Source: Capsicum annuum
Lineage: Eukaryota > Streptophyta > Magnoliopsida > Solanales > Solanaceae
NCBI RefSeq assembly: GCF_002878395.1
Contig: NC_061121.1
Location: 133,236,186 to 133,300,185 of the forward strand
Direction: 5' to 3'
Length of the DNA: 64,000 nt
Part shown: positions 48,231-58,907 of the stretch, in pieces
Position numbering within the stretch: position 1 is the stretch's first letter
How the letters are laid out: every line of letters begins with the position of its first letter
The notes under the pieces: generated by a model
Database searches by the model: none
What the model saw: the letters and a program-made list of their open reading frames with translations, nothing else
What the model was told of the DNA's origin: nothing
Position numbers and translations under genes: made by a program

Positions 48231-49690
48231 ATGGAAAAACAGCCATTGCATTATGAGTTTGATGATGTCAATGACAGTATGGATGGAGCAGGTGCGACGG
48301 GTGCCATCATTCCTCCACCGTTGGCACCTGGAGCAAAGTTCAACATTACAAGCACGATGATCCAACTCCTGAACTTGAAAAGGTTGTTTGAAGGCCTTCC
48401 TGGGAATGAACCTAACTTGCATCTGGTGACTTTTGTCACCATTTGTAAATCATTTAATAACCCATGAGTGAGCCAGAACACTATTTAGTTGAGGTTGTTC
48501 CTGTTGTCTCTGTCTGAGGAGGTAACATTATGGCTGAATGAGCTGACACCTGATTCTACAACTAACTGGAGGCAGTTGAAAAGAGATTTCGTAGAAAGGT
48601 TCTTTCTGCCTTCCAGAAGGGTACAATTGAGGGATGAGATCAGCAATGTTAGACAACTCCCAACTGAGGCCTTGTATGAAAGTTGGGAGAGGTTCAAGGA
48701 GAAGCTGACACAGTGTTCGAACCACAACATGATGGACATACATTTGATGGAGACTTTATATAGGGCTCTTAACTCTGTAACAAAGCCTATTGTAGATAAT
48801 ACCTCTGGTGGTTTATTTGTTGATCTGTGTTTTCAAGATACCTTAGATATGCTGAATAGGATAACCAAACGGAGTCGGGCTTGGTGCACCATGGATTCTG
48901 TGGTGGCAATCCCCACTGTTCATGTTGGAATAACTGCTGAACAACATAAGAGAGATGAGGAGGGGGATCAATAGATGGACCATCTAAACACTCAGATGGA
49001 CTTGCTCACCAAGTACTTATTATCGGGGAATATTGAGAAAGTAAAGGCTGTGACTTCTCAGGATTGATTTAATGTTGATCCTAAAGAAGAGGCTAATTAT
49101 GTTAATAATCAAGGGGGTTTCTGAGGCAATAGCCAAGGGAATCAAGGTCGGAATATTTATGACAAGCCTAGTTACAGAAATAGGGAGCAAAGAAACTAGA
49201 GAAGCAGAAATGAAAGGAGTGGGTTATATATTCTTCCTATGAAATTGGGAAGCTACTGTAACTAGCTCTAGAAAGATGACTATAGAGAACTTGATGGAAA
49301 AACTATTGGAGGGAGTTGAGGCTACCAACTCAGGGGTAAATACTATGAAGAGTAAATTTTCTACACTGAGTCAGTTGGTTAGTTCACACTACACTTCTAT
49401 CAAATAGTTGGAGCAACAGATGAGCCAACTTTTCGTAGTGCTGAACTAGAGAAGAAGTAGTTCTGTATCTAGTGAAATGGCTCAGAATTCACAAACTAAT
49501 GGCTCATGTCTTGATATTACCACCAAGAGTGGTAAGATCTTACCTGGACCTTTTGTAAGTCTGCGAATAATGAGGTAGTTATGGATAAACCAGAAGAAAG
49601 CAATCTAGGGGAGTCTGAGAAGCTGAATAGCTCTGTTGATGCTTCAGAAAAGGTAAGGGAGAAGGAAGAGGAAGTGGTATTGAAAACTAT
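48231..49690 (+). pseudogene. Athila F gag, broken
   Basis: ATG at 48,231 starts MEKQPLHYEFDDVNDSM, then LFEGLPGNEPNLHLVTF. A frame change near 48,480 leads to the main gag domain, open at 48,489-48,974: RLFLLSLSEEVTLWLNELTP, WRQLKRDFVERFFLPSRR, LRDEISNVRQL, WERFKEKLTQCSNHNMMDIH, LMETLYRALNSVTKP. A Gly-, Asn- and Gln-rich region follows (about 49,070-49,200), then LEQQMSQL. No zinc knuckle is recognisable. Six or more stops. Confidence 0.9.
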
Positions 49691-50699
49691 CCAAAGACCA
49701 CCACCTCCCTTTTCTTAACGATTGAGGAAAAAGGATGATGATGCCAAATTCAGCAAATTTATGGCAATGCTCAAGCAATTGACAATAAATATGCCTTTGA
49801 TTAAGGTACTTGAGCAAATACCAGGATATGCAAAATTCATGAAGGACCTTATGACGAAGAAACGAGCGGTGAGCTGTGAATTAAAGGCAGATCTCCACAT
49901 TTGTAGTGATATCTCTACAAGGACCTTAATACAGAAGAAGCCAGACCTAAGTGCAGTCACTACTCCCTGCATAATTAGAACTATGGAATTCACCAATGCA
50001 CTGTGCGCTGGGAGAAAGCATTAATTTGATACCATTGTCTATTTATAGAAAGTTGGGTCGGGGAATCCCACACCCACCAACATGAGACTTGTGATGGTGG
50101 ATAGGTTAGTCAAGCGACCTATCGGCATTCTACATGATGTATTGGTAAAGGTTTTTAATTTTATATTCCCTGTAGACTTAATCATTATGGAATGCAAGGT
50201 GGACTTCGAGGTGCCCATAATCTTGGGTCAACCATTCCTCGCTACCAAAAGTATGTTCATTAATTTGAGAGCAAATGAGCTCTTATTCAGGATGAACGAT
50301 GAAGTAGCACTGTTTGATGTGCGAAAATCAATGAAACAACATGAGAAAATAAGTGTGTTCTTAGTAATTGATGTGTATTTTGAGGACGAAAAGGATGTGC
50401 CCATAATTGAGCAACTTGTTATTGAACCTTTGGCCGCGATCATGATGAATTATGATATTAAAGGAAATGGGGAGTACAAAGAGACAGTTTATGCCTTGAT
50501 AGGCATGGTTTCATATTCTTATGCTCCCAAAAATTTGGACCTTGATCTGGCTAATCGATCGACGCCACCATCCAAGCCATCTATTGAAGATCCTCCAGTG
50601 TTGAAGTTGAAGGAGCTGCCTGGTCATTTATGGTACGTGTTTCTAGGTAAAGGGAACACACTACCTGTTATTATTGTAGCTAATTTGGGAGAACAATAG
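49690..50699 (+). pseudogene. Athila F gag-pol linker and aspartic protease, catalytic Asp lost
   Basis: The linker reads RLRKKDDDAKFSKFMAMLKQ, VLEQIPGYAKFMKDL, ELKADLHICSDIS, the usual segment before Athila protease. The protease core should read CDLGASIN; here one frame gives CALGESINLIPLSIYRKLG, with Ala (GCG, 50,005-50,007) where the catalytic Asp belongs. After a frame change a long open stretch (50,082-50,699) carries VDRLVKRPIGILHDVLVKV, DFEVPIILGQPFLATKS and a tail ending PSIEDPPVLKLKELP. The polyprotein could not be self-processed. Confidence 0.88.
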
Positions 50700-50779
50700 G
50701 TGAATGCACTTATTTTAGTACTTTAGAAGCATAAGAGATCAATAGGGTGGACCATCACAGATATTATTGGTATTCCCTC

Positions 50780-52229
50780 GGGCATCTACATGCATAAAAT
50801 TAAACTTGAGAAAGATTGTATTCCAACCATAAAACATCAGCTCCGTCTTAACCCACCAATGCAAGAGGTGGTTAAGAAGGAGATTATTAAATGGTTGGAT
50901 GCAGGAGTGATTTACCCCATTTATGACAGCAAGTGGGTGAGCCCAGTTCAATGCGTGCCCAAAAAAAGGGGTATAACAGTGGTTGCTAATGAAAAGAATG
51001 AGTTGATTCCACTCAGGCCAGCAACTCTTCAACTCTAAAGGACCACTTCCCAATGTATTTTATGGACCAAATGCTTGACCTATTCGCTGGTAGGGGGTGG
51101 TATTGCTTCTTGGATGGTTATTCTGGATATAAACAAATCTGTATTGCTCCTAAAGATCAGGAGAAGACGACATTCACATGCCCATATGACACTTTTGTAC
51201 TTAAGAGGATGGAATTTAGGCTATCAATGATTTCTCTGTGGTGGGTGATTCATTTCAAATGTATTTGGAAAATCAAAATGTGGCCTTGCAAAGATGTGTT
51301 GAATTTAACCTACTTCTTAACTGGGAAAAATGTCATTTCATGTTAAAGGAGGGCATCGTTTTGGCCACATAATTTCCAAAAAAGGGATAGAAGTTGATCG
51401 AGCAAAAGTGGAAATTATCGAGAAACTACCACCTCCCATTTCAGTAAAGAGAGTGCATAGTTTTCTTGGTCATGCATGCTTTTATTGGATATTCATAAAT
51501 GAATTATCTAAGGTTGGAAATCCACTTTGCAAGTTCTTGGAGAAGAAAGTTAAATTTTTCTTCGATGACGAGTGCTTGAAGGCATTAGAGTGCCTTAAAA
51601 AGAAGCTAGTTGAAGCACCTATTGTTATTGCATCTGACTGGGTAAAACTATTTAAGATAATGTGTGATGTAAGAAGTGTTGCCCTGGGAGCTATATTGGG
51701 ACAAAAGAGGGACAAACTATTTTATCCAATATTTTATGCTAGCAAAGCACTGAATGGAGCGCTAAAGAATTACACCGTCACTGAATAGGAACTTCTGGAT
51801 GTGGTATATGCTTTTGAGAAATTCAGATCTTATCTACTCGGGACCAAAGTGGTGTTCCACACCGACCATTATGCCTTTAGGTATTTGATGGCTAACAAGG
51901 ATGCAAAACCAAGGCTTATTAGATGGCTGTTACTGCTGCAAGAATTTGATTTCGAGGTCAAAGATAGGAAAGGTTATGAAAACCAGGTTGCGGATCATCT
52001 GTCTAGAATGGAAGGTGAACAGAAAGCCAGTGATAAAACAAAGATAAATGATATATTTCCTAATCAGGAGATCCTGGCGCTTGCTAGGGAAAAATTGCCT
52101 TGGTACGCGGATTATACAAACTATATTGTGAGTGAGGTAATCCCAGAAAATCTCTCTTTCCACCAAAGGAAGAAATTCTTGCATGATGTAACACATTACT
52201 TCTGGGATGAGCCTTATTTTTTTCGGTGA
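50780..52229 (+). pseudogene. Athila F RT and RNase H with palm deletion
   Basis: RT fingers: LRLNPPMQEVVKKEIIKWLD, GVIYPIYDSKWVSPVQCVPK. The palm continues FLDGYSGYKQICIAPKDQEK (catalytic Asp kept) and CPYDTFVLKRMEFRL. At about 51,220 the sequence jumps to NDFSVVGDSF: about 30 residues (the CNAPATFQ region and the start of the MDD box) are gone, and IND stands for MDD. LNWEKCHFMLKEGI and GIEVDRAKVEIIEKLPPP follow. RNase H has MCDVRSVALGAILGQ, FYASKALNGA, a stop for the Lys before [14 protein letters not shown] and [13 protein letters not shown]. Three frames are used. Confidence 0.9.
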
Positions 52230-53388
52230 TGTGCAGCCAAAATCATATAGAGATGTGTACCGGAAATAGATGTATTGTGCATATTGGAAGCATGTCATGC
52301 CTCCTCAGTTGGGGGACACCATGCGGGTGACCGAATGGCCAGGAAGGTGTTGCAGAGTGGCTATTATTAGCCAACATTGTTTAAGGATGCCCACGAGTTT
52401 ATACTGAAATATGACTAATGTCAAAGGCAAGGGTCAATCTCTAAAAGACATGAGATACCCTTGACTAAGATGCTTGCAGTGGAGTTGTTTGATGTCTAGG
52501 GCATTGATTTCATGGGTCTGTTTGTAAGCTCATATAGGATGAAGTATATTTTGGTTGCCATTGACTATGTCTCTAAGTGGGTCGAAGCTATGGCCTTGGC
52601 TGATAACGAAGGAAAGAGGGTTGTTGCTTTTCTCAAAAAGAACATCTTCTCTCGCTTTGGAGTACCACATACTATCATAAGCAATGGAGGATCTTATTTT
52701 TGCAACAAAATATTTTGAGAAGCTTTGGCAAAATATAGAGTGAAACAACAAAAAGTGGCTATCCCATACCACCCACAAACTAGTGGGCAAGTGGAGGTGT
52801 CAAATCGTGAAGTTAAAGCCATCCTAGCCAAAATGGTGAATGCTAGCTGGAAAGACTGGTCTCAAAAGCTTGATGACGCACTATGGGCTTACTGAACTAC
52901 TTTCAAGACACTCATTGGCATGCCATCATTTCAGTTGGTCTATGGAAAAGCTTTCCACTTGCCAATAGAGATGGAACACAAGGCTTTATGGGTGCTCAAA
53001 AGGTTAAATTTGAATTAGAAGAAAGCAATAGAGATGAGACTGGGAAATTTGAATGAGATGGATGAATTCCGTCTCAGGGCATATGAACGAGCAGATCTGT
53101 ATAAAGAAAAGATAAGAAAAGTACCATAATCAAAGAACAGAGAAATGAGAATTCAAAAATGGGGACTTGGTATATCTATTTAATTTCAAACTCAAATTAT
53201 TCCCAGGCAAGCTGAAATTTAAGTAGTCAGGCCCTTTCAAGGTTAGTCAAGTCCACTCATCGGGAGTAGTAGAACTCAAAAATAAAGACGGCAGTACCTT
53301 TATGGTAAATGGGCAACGAGTCAAGCTTTATATTAGTGTGAAGAAATCAGTGAAAAACATCACCATTATCTATCTTGATAAAGTCTGA
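52230..53388 (+). pseudogene. Athila F integrase, second catalytic Asp replaced by Asn
   Basis: The zinc domain is traceable (LEACHASSVGGHHAGDRMAR, DAHEF). The core reads LFDV, stop, GIDFMGLFVSS (first Asp kept), KYILVAIDYVSKWVEAMALA, NIFSRFGVPHTIISNGG (Asp to Asn at 52,683-52,685), [20 protein letters not shown] (Glu kept) and [32 protein letters not shown] is the Athila signature. LNEMDEFRLRAYERADLYK and, after frame changes, VNGQRVKLYISVKKSVKN end the protein at a stop at 53,386-53,388. Confidence 0.9.
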
Positions 53389-54815
53389 AGTAATCGAGAT
53401 ACCTGAGTCATGCTGCGATGCTAAATCAGGCATTGCATAGGAGGCAACCCATGATCTCTAAGATCGATCCAGTCCAGGTATACTCTAACCCTTAATTTAG
53501 CTTTGCTTTGATTTTAAGTTAAGGGTGTAGGGCAGTCTATTGTTTCAACGTAGTTGTGGTAACTAGGAGAAATAAAAGCATAAAAAGCAGCTTACATGTT
53601 TTTGATTGACTTTGGAACACCCCTCTAATGTCTTGTTTGATAAACTGTGTGGATTACATTTACTTGTGACTATTGTGAATTTTGTTGTGGCATTAGTTAG
53701 AGCTGCTTGATGATCACTGCTGAACAATTGCATGAACTAGATAAGTAGTGGTCTGTGATATACTTGTGTACCAGGTGTGTGTGAGCTACTACTTGTTTCC
53801 CTCTGTATGCTAAACCCAAAACTTGCCTGGTTGATCTTGCCATGGTCATAAGATAGGAGTTAGGACAGGATCATAGGCCGTTGTTGATTAACCCACTTTT
53901 AGCCTAAATAGTCATCCCTGTGTGCATAACACCCATTAATCCTTCTGTAGAGCCTAAATTGACCATTTTTTGTATGAAACCTTTCACCTTCCCATTTATA
54001 CCATAATGAACTTATTAGTCCCTGGCCTTCCTTGAACACTGAGCACCTTAACCTAAGGAAACAACCTAAGTTGAGGGTGGCAATCATAGGGGTGTATGGT
54101 GTAGGACGAGTATAGAAGGGTGGAATAAAGGAGAAAGAATCAAAGATGGTTGCTATAATATATATATATATATATATAATAATAAGAGAGAGAAGAAGAG
54201 TAGCACCCAACTTGAATATGGATGATCAAGAAAAGAGGAGAAGAAAAAGAGGATAATAAGTGAGCCCCAAGAAAGTAGTGTAGTGTCAAGGAGGCATAGT
54301 CACTCTAAATGAACTTGAATATCATACCAGCCCCAAACCATATTATAAGCCTAAAAGAAGTCCTATAGTGATTCTAGCTGGCCTATTTGAAGATCTTGGT
54401 AATGAAAATAAGGGCAAGTTTATGGTACTTGGCATACACTAACTGGAACATCGTTTCGAGAGTGAGAGTCTTTTGATGACCCCTACTTTTGCATTTTTGG
54501 ATTCCTTATATGAGAAGATGGGGATTTCTTTGTTTTCAGGGCACACTGGTATCGTTGCTAGCTGCTCGCTTGTTTAGAGAGTGTGGCATTGGTATGTGAA
54601 TGGTTGTTGAGGCTAAGATTGATGTCGTCGCTTGAGTCCTTAGTGTTACAATATTGGTTTTTTAATGATATGCACAGTTGGTATTAGTTGGTTTGGCATT
54701 GGACGAATAACTTTGTATTGAGCTTAAATGGAAAATTGGTTGCTGAATGTGCTATGTGTTCTGTTAGTTGGATTAAGTTGGTTGAGGACAAGAAATTATT
54801 TTAAGTTGAGGGTGT
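53389..54815 (+). other. Athila F 3' untranslated region and polypurine tract
   Basis: No gene and no env-like sequence. It starts with the post-pol phrase (CATGCTGCGATGCTAAATCA, then GGAGGCAACCCATGA). An (AT)n microsatellite lies at 54,155-54,180. The last bases, TTAAGTTGAGGGTGT (54,801-54,815), are the purine-rich tract before the 3' LTR. Confidence 0.85.
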
Positions 54816-56367
54816 TGATGTGTGAGAAATTGCTAACACATTTAAGGCCTTAACCTAGAATAATTGCAAGGTCTTAAGTAACTTTTGTCATTTTTTGATG
54901 TGTTTATGTTAGTTTTACAGTATAAGATGATGGAGTAGAGAACCAACAAAAATGGAGGCAAAGAAATTAAAATCTGGAGAAAGTTGAAGAGAAGTATGGC
55001 TGACAACATCTATGTTAAGTCGTCAGACCAATGATAGGTTATCACAGTTGTCATCAAACATAACCAGAGAGTTGGCATGAATTAAATACTATGACGATAT
55101 CTGGTGAGAAGACGTCAAAAGTGTGATAAGCCATTAGGGATGTAGTCGGCCTTGACCAGAGAATGACATTTGCTATAACGTTGTGACGACATGTCATGAT
55201 AAGGCGTCAGAGTTGTGATAAGTCGTCAGATCACCGTCAACCTTAGGCAGAAATTCTCAAAATTGAAGAAGATCTAACAACATCCATGATGCACCGTCAG
55301 ACTCCTGATAGGGCGCCATTGTCGCCGTCATCCTGAGACAGCAAAACCCAAACTTAAAGAGAATCTGACGACATCCGTGATAGGACGTCAAACTCCTGAT
55401 AGGCCATCATGAGCTCCGTTATCTATTCCGAAGAAAATATGAACTTTAATTTTATTTCCTTATTTAGGGCTAACTATTTAAATCCTTGTCTTAGTTTTAT
55501 CTTAATTCATTCGATCATTATTGACATACATATCGCACAAGATAGAATATACAATTTTTCTCTCTCTCTTTAAGACCAATATTTTGGAGCTTTGCCTTGT
55601 GATTCATTTCAAAGTATACCTTTGATTTTCTTCATCATTGTAATTTAATCCTTTCAGTTATGAATTCAATTTTCATACTTATTTCTTGCATCATGAGTGG
55701 CTAAACTCTTGTAACCTGGATCATGGGATCTAGGGTTAGGTCATGATAAGGTGTTAAATACTCAAGATTTAATAGGTGTTAGGATTTCTTGGTAATTCTA
55801 AGATTATAATTTACATCTGTTGGTTGCAAGCAGTAGGCGTACCTACTTTGGTTTGCTTGAGAAAAAAATCATAAAAAGTAGGAAGTGAATTATCAATAAG
55901 GACTCGGAAAGGGTTTGTTTAATAATCAGCATTGTAACAAGGTTGATTAACCTGAGATAAAATCTGGACAATGCATAGCGATTCCCTAAGTCTAAGAGGA
56001 TTAGGAAATTAGATGCTTGAATAGGTCGAGAGACATTTGTGCATATTATCGATAAAGATAGCTTGTGATCCTAACCACCGTGAGAGTCTTGAGTAAATTT
56101 TAGCATCTATCATGTACTGTAAGCTATAGTGAATATAATCCTGGTTATTTCATAAAATCTTGGTTACAAACATCAAATTCAAAGTGACAATCAATTATCT
56201 GCAAAACTCAAACCCCATTTCAAGAAACAGTAAACTACCTGTGAATTAAATAGTAAACAACTTGAGTTCACACCTTATTCCCTATGGGATTCGACCCCAA
56301 CCTAGTTGGGTTTTATATTGATAACTATCGCTTACACCCATTCAAGAGTTTAATTTAAGCGTTATCA
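54816..56367 (+). repeat. Athila F 3' LTR
   Basis: TGATGTGTGAG to GTTATCA, pairing with 46,509-48,057. The TGACG/CGTCA array is at 55,000-55,430. Many of the differences between the copies are C-T or G-A. Confidence 0.93.
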
Positions 56368-56417
56368 GTTATGTTTTGTTTGACTGATGATATGCAAACG
56401 TTCTAAGTTAAGGTTGT
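56368..56417 (+). other. Last bases of the outer Athila internal region
   Basis: Fifty bases between the end of F and the next LTR, closing with CTAAGTTAAGGTTGT, an Athila polypurine tract in the correct place. Shows that F stopped just short of the host element's 3' LTR. Confidence 0.7.
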
Positions 56418-57289
56418 TGATGTGTCATTAACTTATGACACTTTTTATGCTTAAAACTTGGGAGATTTATGAGTAAAAAAGACATTTCTATGTAGGAATA
56501 ATGCATCTTTATGGTATGTATAGGTCAAATAGGTCTGGAGAAGAAAATGCCAATTTCTGGACTTATAGGCATCAAATGAAGGCATTCAATATCCATGGGA
56601 TTTGACCACGATTGTACCAAGGCTATCATGGGTTGAGCCTAAGAGTTGATATAACGGTGTTATGCAGATGAAGGTTTCCACAAATGTACCATGATGTCAT
56701 AATCGTACAATTATTCTCAGAAGGGAGTCTAGAATAGAGGCTTGTGGATGTTAATTGTAAGGATATCTAAAGAGAGGAACTCACGATCATGTACTAATAC
56801 CATGAGATCGCACTGCAGATCAAGGGTAAAATATTCAACAAAATGAAAAATTAAAAGAAGATGCTACAAGAGGGAAGAACAATCGTACAAAGATACTATG
56901 ATCTTACACTGTGAATCATACCAACCAAGATTTGAAAGATGCAAAACTCAAGACCTAACCTACGAGCAGGAAGGACGATTGTCGTATCTAACCGCGATCA
57001 TACCTTGTTTTGTCTTAGGCACTGACTCAACAAATCCTTATGGTTTAGGATTGGTTTTTGTTTTGTTTATAAATACTCATAGTAAATATTTTGTACAAGA
57101 TTTCATTAATTGACATGTTATTACTATTTCAAGGTATATTCTTGTTCTTGAAATTATAAACATTGATTTTAAGGGTTTAATTCATAATTGAGATTCGTGT
57201 TTTTTATCTAATTCTTATGAGTTCGTAATTATGCTTTCTTATCAGATTTATTCTTGTCTTCTTGTGATTATGGGTATCTAAAAACAAAA
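56418..57289 (+). repeat. Outer Athila 3' LTR, cut by chromovirus I
   Basis: TGATGTGTCATTAAC onward, homologous to 13,634-14,510, sharing GGTCAAATAGGT, GGACTTATAGGCAT, GGGAAGAACAATCGTA, CATACCAACCAA and GAGTTC(G/A)TAATTATGCT. The match breaks at 57,289 where a chromovirus LTR starts. Its remainder should lie to the right of the window. Confidence 0.82.
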
Positions 57290-58907
57290 TGTAATACCCC
57301 AAGTTTCAACCCCTAGACCCATCAAATGATTGATTATTAAATTAGTTTTCCAAGGCTGTAAGTCTCGCCTTAATCCGATGGAATGGCAAAAAATTGTGGA
57401 AATTTTCCTAAGGGACTGTCACACTGTAGTGATAACGATTTTGGTGACAAATCATTACCATATATAAAGATTCATTATATGTGAGTAGTTTCCACTCTAG
57501 GGAAGATCTCAAACTTTAGCCTAGGGGTAACAACTAGACCCTACAACTAGTTATTAGTGACAATGAGTTGTTAGGTGGTTTCGTCACGTTAGCAGAAAGG
57601 AACCCAAAAAATGAGTCATAGACTACGATTGCTCTTAATGACTTGTACTTAGACCTTATGAGTCATAGTGATGGGGAGTTATTGCCTTAGAAATGAAGAT
57701 TCCAAACCTCAGAACCTCAGGTCACGACTCATGACCAGAGGGTACAAATCGTAGGGTGTGCCATGACAAGTGGAACCAAAATTCTTGCATATTTTAACAA
57801 GGACTCTTTGGTAAGTTCCACCCTCTTTTAACCTAGCCCATATTGTTTAAACTCTAATTCATCAGTCATTAAGGGTAAATATTACCTTAACCACTCATAT
57901 CACAAAATAGTTAACATAGAGAAAAGAACTGATTCCCTTCTCTCCCAAAGCCAACTAGCGTTCATCAAGCAAGTTCAAGTTTCAGGAAGATTTCTTCAAG
58001 GGATTTTCTTTCACAGGTATTTAGGATTTCATCATTGGGTTTCGTCCACCCACTGAGTCCTAAGAGCTCCCTAAATTTACAAGTATAATTTATTTTCCCG
58101 TTAATTGGGTTCCAGGTCCAATATGAGATTGTATACTCCCATTAGTTTATGTGTGTAACAAAATAATGAATATGTTCTTTCCTTGAGATTATTGATTCCC
58201 CATGTTTCAAAATCATAAATTTTTTCCATTATTATAGATTGTTGAGTTGTTGGCTTTAAATTGTTAAACTTTATTATTATGTCGAGCTACATTAGACAGA
58301 GCTGGCAGGTTATAAACACCAGATACCTATGAGTATAAATAGATATCAGTTTATATGTTCCTGATTACTTTAATTATGCATGAATTCTACTTCTAAAATA
58401 CCATGACTTGAGCATATCAGTTATCAGTTCATATTTTAGTTATACTTCAGTGTCATTTAATTGGGAGTAATACTTAGCGTTAAGTGAACCTAGGGAAGAT
58501 GGCTCCTCTGTCAGATAGACAGAGATGGTTAGTATCATTCCCTGAGTTCTAGAACTATGTCACCATCATAAGTTATAAGAGGTCACCTATCAGTTTAGGC
58601 TTGACACCATAGTCCTTCGAGACATTAGTTTAGTGGATCCACACAAGCCAGTGTTGGTTCCCTTGGCAAGGTATCGATAATCTTCTAACTGGGTTTTTAT
58701 GTTGGACCCCGATTAGAGCAGATTATGGTATTTCAGTTAAATGTTAGCTCCCGCAGTCCCTAGTTCAGTATTCAGATTATGTTTAGTTCAGGTTTGCATG
58801 ACCAAGTGTTCAGTATTAAGTCATTCAGTTATTTAGATGCCTAGCACATGTTTATACTTTGTCTTAAATTTGATTTTCATGGTCCTATATTTATGTTCCA
58901 TATATAT
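57290..58907 (+). repeat. Chromovirus I LTR, 5' part
   Basis: TGTAATACCCCAAG is a usual chromovirus LTR start. TGAGTCA words lie at 57,612 and 57,659 with nearby TCGTAGGG. No coding sequence. Cut at 58,907 by the LTR of element H; its own continuation is beyond the window. Confidence 0.75.

Larger units (their letters stand above)
46509..56367 (+). mobile_element. Athila element F, complete in outline
   Basis: Both LTRs (about 1.55 kb), primer site, gag, protease, RT, RNase H, integrase, 3' untranslated region and purine tract are present over 9.86 kb. No env-like gene. Flanking TTTAT (46,504-46,508) and GTTAT (56,368-56,372) match 4 of 5 as a target-site duplication. The LTR pair is the most alike of any here, so F is one of the younger insertions, yet protease, RT and integrase are all damaged. 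Confidence 0.92.
13634..57289 (+). mobile_element. Outer Athila-type element shell holding the nested insertions
   Basis: Proposed host of the nest. In order it has a 5' LTR (13,634-15,182), PBS, gag start, [chromovirus A], gag remainder, protease, RT, RNase H, integrase, env-like N half, [element E], env-like C part, 3' non-coding, [element F], polypurine tract and a same-family LTR (56,418). The LTRs at both ends align clearly, sharing for example ATACCAACCAA and GGGAAGAACAATCGTA. All parts are on the plus strand and in Athila order. One fact is against a single element: an env-like domain occurs twice (37.3 and 43.2 kb), so the right part may come from a second, related Athila copy. Confidence 0.5.

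Noticed and set aside
53899..54210. 103-residue minus-strand frame with hydrophobic N-terminus
   Set aside because: It spans the (AT)n microsatellite, whose translation gives the Ile-Tyr run. It is in the non-coding 3' region of Athila F, and the matching region at 45.7-46.0 kb does not keep it.
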